Assembly (NCBI RefSeq): GCF_036099295.1
Contig: NZ_CP107976.1
Span: 6,076,001 to 6,140,000 of the forward strand
Source of the DNA: Streptomyces sp. NBC_00358
GTDB lineage: Bacteria; Actinomycetota; Actinomycetes; Streptomycetales; Streptomycetaceae
Reading direction: 5' to 3'
DNA: 64,000 bases
Every line of letters starts with the position of its first letter. Position 1 is the first letter of the stretch. The translations under genes were made by a program, and so were the position numbers. The notes under the pieces are model-generated. The model was not told where the DNA came from. It saw only the letters and a program-made list of their open reading frames with translations, and searched no databases. Positions 32,730 to 41,818 of this stretch are shown in pieces.

Positions 32730-33602
32730 ATGACGTATCACTCGGGCTCGCGGGCCGTCCAGGACCGCGTCGGCGTCCGCGACCTCGCCGACCACGTGGG
32801 CCGGGCGATCGGCTCGGGCATCCGCCCGGTGGTCGCCGCGTTCCTCGAACAGCAGCCGATGCTGGTCGTCGGCGCCGCGGTCCCGGCGGGCGGACCCGTG
32901 TGGGCCTCGCTGCTCACCGGGAGACCCGGCTTCGTGCGTGCCACCGGGCCCCGGCAGGTCTCGGTCGCGGGCGGGCTCCCCGCCGGCGATCCGCTCACGG
33001 CCGCGCTCGCCACCGCGGGCACTCCCGTCGGAGCCGTCGCGCTCGACCCGCGCACCCGCCGCCGTATGCGCCTGGGCGGCCTGGTCCGGCCGACCCCGCG
33101 CGGCTTCGCGGTCGAGGCCGACCGGGTCTTCGCCAACTGCCCCAAGTACCTCCAGAAGCGGGAGGCGTACGAAACGGTGGCGGACCGCGTGCCGGGCGCT
33201 CCCCGGCACGGCGGCGGACTCACGCCATCCCAGCGGGAGTTCGTCCGGGCCGCCGACACGTTCTTCCTCGCCACGGTCCACGCGCACGGCGCCGACGCGA
33301 GCCATCGCGGTGGCAACCCCGGTTTCGTGCACGTCGATCCGGACGGCGGACTGAACTGGCGCGACTATCCCGGGAACTCCATGTTCCTGAGCCTCGGCAA
33401 CCTCGCCACCGACCCGCGCGCCGGTCTGCTCTTCCTGGACTGGACCTCGGGAGCGGTACTCCAGCTGACCGGCACGGCCCGCACGGAGTTCGCCCCCGAC
33501 GGGGAACGGACCCTCCGGTTCACCCCGGCCGAAGCCGTCGAGACGCCCGCCGCCAGCCCCCTGCGCTGGTCCCCGCCCGCGTACTCGCCTGCCAACCCCT
33601 GA
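32730..33602 (+). CDS. Pyridoxamine 5'-phosphate oxidase-family (FMN split-barrel) protein
   Basis: ATG 32730 follows GGAGCG. The 290-residue protein has the split-barrel core: FLEQQPMLVVGAAVPAGG, PVWASLLTGRPGFVRA, then FFLATVHAHGADASHRGGNP, GFVHVDPDGGLNWRDYPGNS and MFLSLGNLATDPRAGLLFLD. The last block is typical of FMN-binding oxidoreductases of this family. It may reduce a small electrophile or bind FMN/F420. The divergent CGNR gene suggests stress-controlled expression. Confidence 0.88.
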   Translation: MTYHSGSRAVQDRVGVRDLADHVGRAIGSGIRPVVAAFLEQQPMLVVGAAVPAGGPVWASLLTGRPGFVRATGPRQVSVAGGLPAGDPLTAALATAGTPVGAVALDPRTRRRMRLGGLVRPTPRGFAVEADRVFANCPKYLQKREAYETVADRVPGAPRHGGGLTPSQREFVRAADTFFLATVHAHGADASHRGGNPGFVHVDPDGGLNWRDYPGNSMFLSLGNLATDPRAGLLFLDWTSGAVLQLTGTARTEFAPDGERTLRFTPAEAVETPAASPLRWSPPAYSPANP

Positions 33603-33750
33603 ACAGGCGGGCGCCGGGCCCGGAACACCTCCCCTACCCCGCGAGATGAACACGGAGTGACCGCCCACCGGCCGTTCGGACAGGACTCCATGGACGCCCA
33701 GGGTGCGCCAAGATCCACGTACGGTGATCGGCGTCGCCCGTTGCCGTCCA

Positions 33751-33768
33751 GTTAACGTGCAGGTCATC
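33751..33768. promoter_or_regulatory. PHO-box-like direct repeat upstream of the metallophosphoesterase
   Basis: GTTAACG (33751) and GGTCATC (33762) are spaced 11 bp, as in Streptomyces PhoP boxes (GTTCACC repeats); each matches 5 of 7 positions. It lies about 95-110 bp upstream of a secreted phosphoesterase gene. The match is weak. Confidence 0.3.
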
Positions 33769-33860
33769 CCCAATGCCAACGATCCAGTATGAGCGGGGAG
33801 TTCGCGTGTCGAGCGCCCCGCGGCCACTGTCGACGCGTTCGTACTCGGGGAGACCGCGCC

Positions 33861-35645
33861 ATGCCGCGCACACGCTCTGTCGCCGCCGTACCCGCCCTCA
33901 ACCGCCGCACCCTGCTGGCCGCCACCGGAGCGGTGTCCCTCTCCGCGGGGATCGGCCTCGCCCTGCGCCCGCAGTCCCCGGCGCACGCCGTGACGCCGGG
34001 CCAGGCGCCCGTCGCCGACTCCGTCGCCCACTCCCAGGACCGGTCGGCCGCCACCGGTCTCAAGGGCCCGGCCACGGCCGCCCCCTACACCCGCGGCACG
34101 ACACTGAGCAGCGTCGCCGCCCCGCACTCCGGCTCCGCCGGGTACCGCCGGCTCGGCGACGGCGCCGGCTGGAAGCGGGTCGTGCGCGACGAACTGGCCG
34201 CGGGCAGAACGGGCCGCGCCGACCGGCGCACCGCGCTCGCCGCCTTCGTACAGCTCACCGACCTGCATCTGACCGACGCCCAGCACCCGCTGCGCCTGGA
34301 GTACCTGCGCGCCCAGAACAAGAGCGCCTGGCGTCCCCAGGAGACGCTGACCGTCGCGGGCGCCGTCTCGCTGGTCGAGCGCGTCAACTCCCTCCACGGG
34401 GCCCCCGTCACCGGCTCGCCGCTGCACTTCGTCATGACCACCGGGGACAACACCGACAACAACTCCAAGACCGAACTGGAGTGGTTCCTGAAGGTGATGA
34501 GCGGAGGGCGCATCACCCCCAACAGCGGTGACCCGCGGCACTACGAGGGCGTCCAGGCCAGCGCCCTGAAGACCTACTGGCAGCCCGACGCCGCCCTGCG
34601 CGACGCCGACAAGCAGCTCGGCTTCCCGCGCATCCAGGGCTTCCTGGAGGCCGCGATCAGCGAAGTGCGCAGCCCCGGCCTGAGCCTGCCCTGGTACTCC
34701 ACCGTCGGCAACCACGACGCGCTTCCGCTCGGCTGCTACGGATCGCGCGGCGACTCCTACCTCACCGAGTTCGCCGTCGGCGGCAAGAAGCTGATGTCCC
34801 TGGGCTCCGCGGAGTGCGTCGCGCTCGCCAAGACCATCAAGGACGGCAGCAGCCCCAAGGGCGCCGCCTTCCACGACCTGCTCAAGGCGCACACCCGGCA
34901 GATGCGCTCGGTCACGCCCGACGAGAAGCGCGCCCCCTTCACGCCCGCCGAGTACGTCAAGGCGCACCTCGACCCGGCCTACACCGGACCGGGCCCGATC
35001 GGGCACGGCTACTCCTCCGCGAACCTCTCCGCGGGCACGCAGTACTACACGTTCCGCATCGCCGAGGACGTCATCGGCGTCAGCCTCGACACCACCGACC
35101 CCGGCGGCCACTACGAAGGCTCCATCGGCACCGCGCAACTGCGCTGGCTGGAGAAGACGCTGCGCGAGAACAAGGACTCGTACGTCGTCGTCTTCAGCCA
35201 CCACACCAGCAAGACGATGCGCAACACCCACGCCGATCCCGCCCACCCGGCCGAGAAGCGGCACGGCGGGAGCGAGGTCGTCGCCCTCCTCGCGAGCTTC
35301 GCCAACACCCTGGCCTGGGTGAACGGCCACACCCACAAGAACGAGATCGTCCCGCACGCCGCATCCGGCAACCGGTCCTTCTGGGAGATCAGCACCGCCT
35401 CCCACGTCGACTTCCCCCAACTCGCCCGTGTCATCGAGCTGGTGGACAACAAGGACGGCACGCTCTCCCTGTTCACCACCCTCGTCGAGTCCGCGGCCCC
35501 GCACGCCACCGACTTCTCCGACCTCACCCAGACGGGCCTCGCGGCGCTCTACCGCGAGCTCTCCTTCAACGCGCCCGGCGCCCGGACCGACCTCTCCGGC
35601 ACCTCGCGCGACCGCAACACCGAGCTGATCCTGAAGAAGGGCTGA
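33861..35645 (+). CDS. Tat-exported metallophosphoesterase
   Basis: ATG 33861 is 7 bases after GGGGAGA. The 594-residue protein opens with a twin-arginine signal (LNRRTLLAATGAVSLSAGIG). Calcineurin-like motifs follow in order: DLHLTD (Asp134, His136), MTTGDNTDNN, GNHD (284-286), FSHHTS (His447) and NGHTHKNE (His490, His492). The pattern resembles the TIGR03767 (PPA1498-like) family of exported phosphoesterases. It should hydrolyse a phosphate ester outside the membrane using two metal ions inserted before Tat export. A PHO-box-like repeat upstream hints at phosphate control. Confidence 0.92.
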   Translation: MPRTRSVAAVPALNRRTLLAATGAVSLSAGIGLALRPQSPAHAVTPGQAPVADSVAHSQDRSAATGLKGPATAAPYTRGTTLSSVAAPHSGSAGYRRLGDGAGWKRVVRDELAAGRTGRADRRTALAAFVQLTDLHLTDAQHPLRLEYLRAQNKSAWRPQETLTVAGAVSLVERVNSLHGAPVTGSPLHFVMTTGDNTDNNSKTELEWFLKVMSGGRITPNSGDPRHYEGVQASALKTYWQPDAALRDADKQLGFPRIQGFLEAAISEVRSPGLSLPWYSTVGNHDALPLGCYGSRGDSYLTEFAVGGKKLMSLGSAECVALAKTIKDGSSPKGAAFHDLLKAHTRQMRSVTPDEKRAPFTPAEYVKAHLDPAYTGPGPIGHGYSSANLSAGTQYYTFRIAEDVIGVSLDTTDPGGHYEGSIGTAQLRWLEKTLRENKDSYVVVFSHHTSKTMRNTHADPAHPAEKRHGGSEVVALLASFANTLAWVNGHTHKNEIVPHAASGNRSFWEISTASHVDFPQLARVIELVDNKDGTLSLFTTLVESAAPHATDFSDLTQTGLAALYRELSFNAPGARTDLSGTSRDRNTELILKKG

Positions 35646-35736
35646 AAACGGCCCAACCCGCACTGTCCGGGCAACCCGGCGATGTGCCCTCGTGTCCGTC
35701 CCGTTGACCGAGTCCAACGGGTGAGATGGGGAAGAC

Positions 35737-36927
35737 ATGAGGGTACGTACGGGACTGGTGGGGGCGACCGCCGTGGCGGTCGCGGTGACGCTGGCGGGAC
35801 CCGCCGCGGCGGCGCCCGCGAGGAGCGACCACTCGCCGACCCGGCAGGCCATGGAGGCGGCCGTCCGCGACGGTGTGCCCGGGGTGACGGCGACCGCCGT
35901 GGACCGGCACGGGGCGTGGTCCGCCACGACGGGCGTCGGCGACCTGCGGACCGGCGCCCCGCGCTCCGCGGCCGACCGCTACCGCGTCGGCAGCATCACC
36001 AAGACCTTCGTCTCCACCGTCCTGCTCCAACTGGAGGCGGAGGGACGGCTGTCACTGGACGACACGGTGGACCACTGGCTGCCCGGGGTGGTGCGGGGCA
36101 ACGGCAACGACGGCACCCGGATCACCGTCCGCCAGCTCCTCAACCACACCAGCGGGCTCTTCAACTACACGACCGACGAGGACTTCCTCGCCACCCACTT
36201 CTTCAAGGACGGATTCCTCCGGCACCGCTACGACACGGTGACTCCCGAACAGATCCTCGCCGTCGCCCTGTCCCACAAGCCGGACTTCGCACCCGGCACG
36301 TCCTGGAACTACTCGAACACGAACTACGTCGTGGCCGGCATGGTGATCGAGAAGGTCACCGGCCGCTCCTACGCCTCGGAGATCCGCGACCGGATCATCA
36401 AACCCCTTGATCTGGGCGCCACTTCGGTCCCCGGTACCCGGGTGACCGTTCCGCGGCCCAGCAGCAGGGCGTACTCCAAGCTGGCCGCGACGGCGACGGG
36501 ACCGACGTACGACGTCACCGCGCTGAACCCCTCCATGGCCTCCTCCGCGGGGGAGATGATCTCCGACAGCGCCGACCTGAACCGCTTCTACTCGGCTCTC
36601 CTGCGAGGCAGGCTGCTGCCGCGCAAGCAGCTCACGGAGATGCGGACGACGGTCGGCATCGACGGTGCCCCGGACATGCGCTACGGGCTCGGCCTCCTGG
36701 AGCTGAAGCTGAGCTGCGGCGTCCAGGTCTGGGGCCACGACGGCGGCATCCACGGCTCGTCGTCCTTCGCGGTCACCACGGCGGACGGCCGCCACTCCCT
36801 CGCCCTCAACTTCAACGGGGACTGGACCGGGGACAGCGAAGCGGTGGTGGAGGCGGAGTTCTGCGGGAAGTCGCCGGCCCAGCCCCTGGACGTGCCGCCC
36901 CCGCCGTCCACGGCCGGCCGACTCTAG
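35737..36927 (+). CDS. Secreted serine hydrolase, beta-lactamase/D-Ala-D-Ala carboxypeptidase class
   Basis: The 396-residue protein has a Sec signal (to about 26, PAAAAPARS) and a class C-like fold with all three motifs: SITK (nucleophile Ser86, Lys89), YSN (Tyr192) and HDG (334-336). Other family marks are LLNHTSGLFNY and YGLGLLELKLSCG. It likely acts on D-Ala-D-Ala peptides or esters outside the cell. The C-terminus is Pro-rich. ATG 35737 has GGGGAAG upstream. It starts 91 bp after the phosphoesterase stop on the same strand. Confidence 0.92.
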   Translation: MRVRTGLVGATAVAVAVTLAGPAAAAPARSDHSPTRQAMEAAVRDGVPGVTATAVDRHGAWSATTGVGDLRTGAPRSAADRYRVGSITKTFVSTVLLQLEAEGRLSLDDTVDHWLPGVVRGNGNDGTRITVRQLLNHTSGLFNYTTDEDFLATHFFKDGFLRHRYDTVTPEQILAVALSHKPDFAPGTSWNYSNTNYVVAGMVIEKVTGRSYASEIRDRIIKPLDLGATSVPGTRVTVPRPSSRAYSKLAATATGPTYDVTALNPSMASSAGEMISDSADLNRFYSALLRGRLLPRKQLTEMRTTVGIDGAPDMRYGLGLLELKLSCGVQVWGHDGGIHGSSSFAVTTADGRHSLALNFNGDWTGDSEAVVEAEFCGKSPAQPLDVPPPPSTAGRL

Positions 36928-36958
36928 GCGCCTCCGCCGGAATCGACCGGGGAGGCCG

Positions 36959-37525
36959 TCAGTCCGCGGCTCTCGCCGCGAAGCTCACCTTCGCCGTCTC
37001 GACGGTGTCCCCGCGCCGGCCGGGCGCGCTCTGCCACTTCCAGTACAGGTTGGTGTGGGCGATGACCTCGGCCGGTGTGGGGGCGCCGTACGCCGTCAGG
37101 TCCTCCGTGGTGTGGGCGTCCCCGACCAGGGTCACGTCGTACCCGCGGGTGAAGGCGCCGTGCAGGGTGGAGCGGACACAGGCGTCGGTCTGGGCACCGG
37201 TGACCAGCACATGGCCGACGGCGCGCTCGGCGAGCAGGTCCTCCAGCTCGGTGGCCTCGAAGGAGTCGCCGTAGTTCTTGTGGACGAGGGGCTCCGCGTC
37301 CTGGCGGACCAGCTCCGGCACGTACTGCCAGGACGCGCTGTCCCGCTTCATCGCGTCGTCGGAGTGCTGCACCCAGATCACCGGCACCGCCTCGGCGCGC
37401 GCCCGGGCGACGAGCGTGTCGATGTTCGCGATCACACCGGGGAGGTCATGGGCGCCGTCCACGGCTCCGTGCTGCATGTCGATCACCAGCAGCGCGGTGT
37501 TCGGGCGATCGGGCAGGGTCGTCAT
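36959..37525 (-). CDS. Isochorismatase-like cysteine hydrolase
   Basis: ATG 37525 follows AGGAGA. The 188-residue product has the catalytic triad Asp16 (LLVIDMQHG), Lys83 (VHKNYGDSF) and Cys116 (TGAQTDACVRST) with the usual cis-peptide neighbourhood (ALLVIDMQ, IWVQHSDD). The family includes nicotinamidases and N-carbamoyl amidases; the substrate is unknown. It is monocistronic and convergent with the serine hydrolase gene. Confidence 0.9.
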   Translation of the reverse strand: MTTLPDRPNTALLVIDMQHGAVDGAHDLPGVIANIDTLVARARAEAVPVIWVQHSDDAMKRDSASWQYVPELVRQDAEPLVHKNYGDSFEATELEDLLAERAVGHVLVTGAQTDACVRSTLHGAFTRGYDVTLVGDAHTTEDLTAYGAPTPAEVIAHTNLYWKWQSAPGRRGDTVETAKVSFAARAAD

Positions 37526-37633
37526 CAGGGTCTCCTGTCTCTCGTCCTGCTCGTCACGGCAGGCGCGTCCGGTCACGGGTCCTCCAGCTCGCCCCACAGT
37601 AGATCGGGGCACTGACAACGCCACCGGAACAAC

Positions 37634-37671
37634 GGGAGGGGGCCACCGGAACGCCCCGTGGACCCCCTCCC
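37634..37671 (-). terminator. Hairpin after the AbiEi/DUF559-like gene
   Basis: GGGAGGGGG (37634-37642) pairs with CCCCCTCCC (37663-37671) around an inner GC-rich loop, 24 bp past the stop at 37695. Confidence 0.6.
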
Positions 37672-37694
37672 TCCCCCTGGCACCACCCGGTCCG

Positions 37695-38735
37695 TCACGA
37701 CCGGGGCAGCACCATGACGTACGCCGCCGGATCGCGGTCGTTCGAGGCCATCAGCGCGGTGCGCACGACCGCGGCCTGCTGTTCCATAGCGTCCCGGAGC
37801 CCCCGCGGGGTGACGCGCACGACCGTGATGCCCAGCCGCTCCAGATGCTCGCGCTTGCGGGCGTACTCGGAGCGGGCGGCGTCCGCGTCCTGACACGGGG
37901 CGCGGGTGTCCAGCTCGACCGCCACCGCCTGCCCGGGCCAGTACGCGTCCACACCGCCGAGGTGGGGACCGCCCGGCAGCCGCAGGTCGACGTTCCAGAC
38001 CGGGTCGGGCAGTCCGTGCTCGTAGACCATCCGGTACAGGCGGTTCTCCGCCGTCGTCCTGCCCGCCGCCACCAGTGAGTCCACGGCGTCCGCCACGTGC
38101 GGGCGGCCGAGCAGCCGTGCCGCCGTCAGCTCCTCCACGACCGAGCGCGGTTCGCAGTGACCGCGGCGCACCGCCTCCGCCAGCAGTTCGCGCACGGCCG
38201 CGGCGTCGCCCAGCTCCGCGACGGCGTCGGCCAGCGCGCGGGCCACGGGCGCGACCGGGACACCGGCCACGAACGTGGGGTCCGGCAGCGTGGTGGTGCG
38301 CACGATACGGACGCAGCCGGTCGAACGGAGCCGCCGCAGCCGGGGGACCAGTACGTCGATCGTGTCGAGGGAGACCAGCGGCGGGGCGGAGCCGAAGCCG
38401 TGCAGGGCCAGCGCCGCCAGGCCGGTGATCAGGGCGTCCGTCGGGGGCCGGGAGGCGCGCGGTACGCCGGAGCCCGGCTGGGCGGGGATGCCGGCCGTCG
38501 TGCGGGCGGTGTAGAGCAGCGCCGCGTGCAGCCGTTCCTCGGGCGTGGGCGGCCCGGGACGCAGGAGGATGACGCCCGGAAGGATCCGCTGCCAGGGCCC
38601 GTCGGGCCGGCACCGCTCGGTGGTGTCCGCCGTGGTCACGCCGTGACCGCGCAACTGGGCGGTGGTCAGGACCCGGTGCCGTACGGGGGACAGGTGGCCG
38701 AGGAGGCGCGGGGAGAGCGGGGTGCTGTGGTTCAT
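37695..38735 (-). CDS. AbiEi-like / DUF559 (Vsr-type nuclease fold) protein
   Basis: ATG 38735 gives 346 residues; no strong ribosome site is visible, so the start is uncertain. The N-terminal half has an AbiEi-type helix-turn-helix arrangement (RVLTTAQLRGHGVTTADTTE, PWQRILPGVILLRPG) and a middle segment (LITGLAALALHGFG, IDVLVPRLRRLRSTGCVRIV). The C-terminal third looks like a DUF559 PD-(D/E)xK domain: HLGGVDAYWPGQAVAVELDT, then EYARKREHLERLGITVVRVT, with Asp and Glu-x-Asp in place. Such proteins occur alone or as antitoxins. No partner gene is adjacent. The role is unknown. Confidence 0.75.
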   Translation of the reverse strand: MNHSTPLSPRLLGHLSPVRHRVLTTAQLRGHGVTTADTTERCRPDGPWQRILPGVILLRPGPPTPEERLHAALLYTARTTAGIPAQPGSGVPRASRPPTDALITGLAALALHGFGSAPPLVSLDTIDVLVPRLRRLRSTGCVRIVRTTTLPDPTFVAGVPVAPVARALADAVAELGDAAAVRELLAEAVRRGHCEPRSVVEELTAARLLGRPHVADAVDSLVAAGRTTAENRLYRMVYEHGLPDPVWNVDLRLPGGPHLGGVDAYWPGQAVAVELDTRAPCQDADAARSEYARKREHLERLGITVVRVTPRGLRDAMEQQAAVVRTALMASNDRDPAAYVMVLPRS

Positions 38736-38954
38736 GAACCGGGGTTTCCCGCCGGGGAGCCGTCTTCTAACCGCTGTTACCCGCCCGTGGGCAAATCGGG
38801 ACAAGCGGACCCCGAGGTACGGGCGTTCGGGCACCGGAAGACGCTGGTCCGAAGGGTGGTTAATAGGGGTTACGGCTCTGAATACCTGCATTTCGTAACC
38901 GACGCGCGCAGGTGATCGGTTCACCGGCTCGCGTATCGGATCAGCCCACCGCGG

Positions 38955-38990
38955 AGAGGGCACCGGCCGCGGACGGCGCCGGTGCCCTCT
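38955..38990 (-). terminator. Hairpin after the second aminopeptidase gene
   Basis: AGAGGGCACCGGC (38955-38967) pairs exactly with GCCGGTGCCCTCT (38978-38990), loop 10, 30 bp past the stop. Confidence 0.75.
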
Positions 38991-39019
38991 GGGGTGGTCC
39001 GCGTGGAGGCGGGCGGCTG

Positions 39020-41626
39020 TCAGCCCGCCGCGGCGATGTCGCAGGCCTGCCCGCGCAGCGCCCGCGCCAGATCGTCCCGCGCCTCCAGCACCAGCCGGCG
39101 CAGCGCGGGCGGCGCGTCCTCGTGCGCCGCCAGCCAGGCGTCCGTCGCCTCCAAGGTGTCCGGGGAGTCCTGGAGCAAGGGGAACAGGCCGCTGACCACG
39201 TCCATGCCGATCTGGATGGACCGCTCGTCCCAGACGCGGCCGATCACGGCGAAGTACTTGGCGGTGTACGGCGCGAGCAGGTCCCGCCGGGACGGCTGGG
39301 CGAAACCGGCGATGGTCGCCTCGACCAGGGCGTTGGACAGCGCGTCGGACTCCACGACGGCCGCCCAGGCCTGGGCCTTGACCGCCGCCGAGGGGCGGGC
39401 GGCGAGACAGCGGACCTGGTGCCGCTTGCCGGACGCCGTGTCGTCGCGGGCGAGTTCGGCCGCGAGGACGGACTCGTCGGCGGCCCCCCGAGCGGCCAGC
39501 GGCTCCAGGAACGCCCAGCGCAGCTCCTGGTCGACCTCCAGTCCGTCGATCTTGGCCGTTCCCTCCAACAGGCCCTGGAGGAGCTGGAGATCGGCCTCTG
39601 TGGTGGCGACATGGGCGAAGAAGCGGGCCCAGGCGAGCTGGTGCTGGCCGCCCGGCTCGGCGAGCCGGAGCTCCTTCAGCGCGCCCTCGGCGAGCAGTCG
39701 TCCGCCCTGCGCGCGCCACTCGGGGGCCACGTAGTGGACGAGCGCGGAGTTCGCCCAGGCGTGCAGCATCTGGAGCACGCCGATGTCGGACTCGCGGCCC
39801 GCGAAACGCAGCACCAGACCGATGAAGTCCCGGGCCGGCACGATCGCGTCGCGCGTCAGATTCCACAGCGCGGACCAGCACAGGGCGCGGGCGAGCGGGT
39901 CGGCCATCTCGCCGAGCGCCTCCCGCAGCGTGGCCAGCGAGCCCTCGTCGAAGCGGATCTTGCAGTACGTCAGGTCGTCGTCGTTGACGAGGACGAGCTC
40001 GGGGGCCTCCGCGCCGACGAGTTCGGCGACGACCGTGCGCGGCCCGTCCACGTCCACCTCGGCGCGCGCGTAGCGGACGAGCGAGCCGTCCCCTCCCTCG
40101 CCCAGCGTCCGGCGCCGGTACAGGCCCACGGCCACCCGGTGCGGGCGCAGTTCGGGATGGGACTCGGCGGCCTCCTGGACGACCGCCAACTCGGTGACGC
40201 GTCCTTCGGAGCTCAGGATCACCTGCGGGGTGAGGGAGTTGACGCCCGCCGTCTCCAGCCAGGACCGGGACCAGGCGGCCATGTCCCGGCCGCTGGTCTC
40301 CGCCAGCACCGAAAGGAGGTCGTCCAGGCGCGTGTTGCCGTACGCGTTCCGCTTGAAGTAGCGGCGGGCGCCCTCCAGGAAGGCGTCCTGTCCGACGTAG
40401 GCCACCAACTGCTTCAGGACGGAGGCGCCCTTGGCGTAGGTGATGCCGTCGAAGTTCAGCTTGGCGTCCTGCAGATCGCGGATGTCGGCCGTGATCGGGT
40501 GCGTGGACGGCAGCTGGTCCGCGCGGTACGCCCAGGCCTTGCGGCGGTTGGCGAAGGTGATCCAGGCGTCGGTGAAGCGGGTCGCGCCGACGTTCGCGAA
40601 CGTGCCCATGAAGTCGGCGAAGGACTCCTTGAGCCACAGGTCGTCCCACCACACCATGGTGACCAGGTCGCCGAACCACATGTGCGCCATCTCGTGCAGG
40701 ATGACGTTCGCCCGCGCCTCGTACGACGTCTGCGTCACCTTGCCGCGGAAGATGTACTCCTCGCGGAAGGTGACCAGCCCCGGGTTCTCCATCGCGCCGA
40801 GGTTGTACTCGGGCACGAACGCCTGGTCGTACTTCCCGAACGGGTACGGGTAGTCGAAGTGGTCGTGGAAGAAGTCCAGGCCCTGCTTGGTCACCAGGAA
40901 CACGTCGTCGGCGTCGAAGTGGGGGGCCAGGCCCTTGCGGCACATCGCGCCGAGCGGGATCTCCAGCTTCGTACCGTCGTCGAAGGTGCGGGAGTAGGAG
41001 TCCGTCACGTAGTGGTACGGGCCCGCCACGACCGCCGTGATGTACGTCGGGATCGGCTTCGTCTCGGCGAACCTCCAGACACCGTCCGTGAGCTCACCGG
41101 CGCCGTTGCTCCAGGCCGTCCAGCCCTCGGGGGCCTGCACCTCGAAGCGGTACGGCGCCTTGAGGTCGGGCTGCTCGAAGTTCGCGAAGACGCGGCGGGC
41201 GTCGGCGGGCTCGTACTGCGTGTACAGATACACCTCGCCGTCCTCCGGGTCGACGAAGCGGTGCATGCCCTCGCCGGTGCGGGAGTACGCGCACTGGGCG
41301 TCCACCACGAGCTCGTTCTCGGCCGCGAGGTCCTCCAGCCGGATCCGGGAGCCGTCGAAGACCTCGCCCGGGTCGAGGTCCCGGCCGTTGAGTGAGACGG
41401 CCGTCACACGCGGGGCGATCAGGTCGGCGAAGCTCGCCGCGCCCGGCTCGGCGCAGCGGAAGCGGAGCGTGGTGACCGAGCGGAAGGTGCGGGGCTCGCC
41501 GGCCGCCCGGCCGGGCTCCGTCTCCCCGACGGCCGAGCGCAGGTCGAGGAAGACGTCGTAGCTGTCGACGGACAGCAGTGCCGCCCGCTCCTGGGCCTCG
41601 TCGCGGGACAGGTTCTCACCGGGCAC
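39020..41626 (-). CDS. pepN: Aminopeptidase N, second paralogue (M1 family)
   Basis: GTG 41626 follows GGGAG. The 868-residue enzyme has GAMEN (277-281) and the zinc site HEMAH (His311, Glu312, His315) with Glu334 in KESF. It is colinear with the enzyme at 20193-22781 from start (MPGENLSRDEAQERAALLSV) to end, so the two are paralogues in one window. Differences lie mainly in the C-terminal domain and an N-terminal insert (VGETEPGRAAGEPRTFR). It is cytoplasmic and probably has a different peptide preference. It is divergent from the DsbA-like gene. Confidence 0.95.
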   Translation of the reverse strand: MPGENLSRDEAQERAALLSVDSYDVFLDLRSAVGETEPGRAAGEPRTFRSVTTLRFRCAEPGAASFADLIAPRVTAVSLNGRDLDPGEVFDGSRIRLEDLAAENELVVDAQCAYSRTGEGMHRFVDPEDGEVYLYTQYEPADARRVFANFEQPDLKAPYRFEVQAPEGWTAWSNGAGELTDGVWRFAETKPIPTYITAVVAGPYHYVTDSYSRTFDDGTKLEIPLGAMCRKGLAPHFDADDVFLVTKQGLDFFHDHFDYPYPFGKYDQAFVPEYNLGAMENPGLVTFREEYIFRGKVTQTSYEARANVILHEMAHMWFGDLVTMVWWDDLWLKESFADFMGTFANVGATRFTDAWITFANRRKAWAYRADQLPSTHPITADIRDLQDAKLNFDGITYAKGASVLKQLVAYVGQDAFLEGARRYFKRNAYGNTRLDDLLSVLAETSGRDMAAWSRSWLETAGVNSLTPQVILSSEGRVTELAVVQEAAESHPELRPHRVAVGLYRRRTLGEGGDGSLVRYARAEVDVDGPRTVVAELVGAEAPELVLVNDDDLTYCKIRFDEGSLATLREALGEMADPLARALCWSALWNLTRDAIVPARDFIGLVLRFAGRESDIGVLQMLHAWANSALVHYVAPEWRAQGGRLLAEGALKELRLAEPGGQHQLAWARFFAHVATTEADLQLLQGLLEGTAKIDGLEVDQELRWAFLEPLAARGAADESVLAAELARDDTASGKRHQVRCLAARPSAAVKAQAWAAVVESDALSNALVEATIAGFAQPSRRDLLAPYTAKYFAVIGRVWDERSIQIGMDVVSGLFPLLQDSPDTLEATDAWLAAHEDAPPALRRLVLEARDDLARALRGQACDIAAAG

Positions 41627-41818
41627 GGCGGCACTCCCTCATGGCGTCATAGACATGTGCGAACAGGGCCGATCCTGCCATGTGCTCCTTACGGCGGGCG
41701 CTGCGACGGCGCAGACACAGGGGAATCCCTCGGACCCGCCGGAATCGCACGGACACGCGGGAATGACGCGGGCGCGTGCCGGTGTTGCCACGGGAAACAC
41801 CGCGTTCCGAGGAGAGCC

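Noticed and set aside
37695..40943. 1082-residue minus-strand frame joined to the AbiEi-like gene
   Set aside because: Upstream of 38735 it is an out-of-frame shadow of the second aminopeptidase gene.
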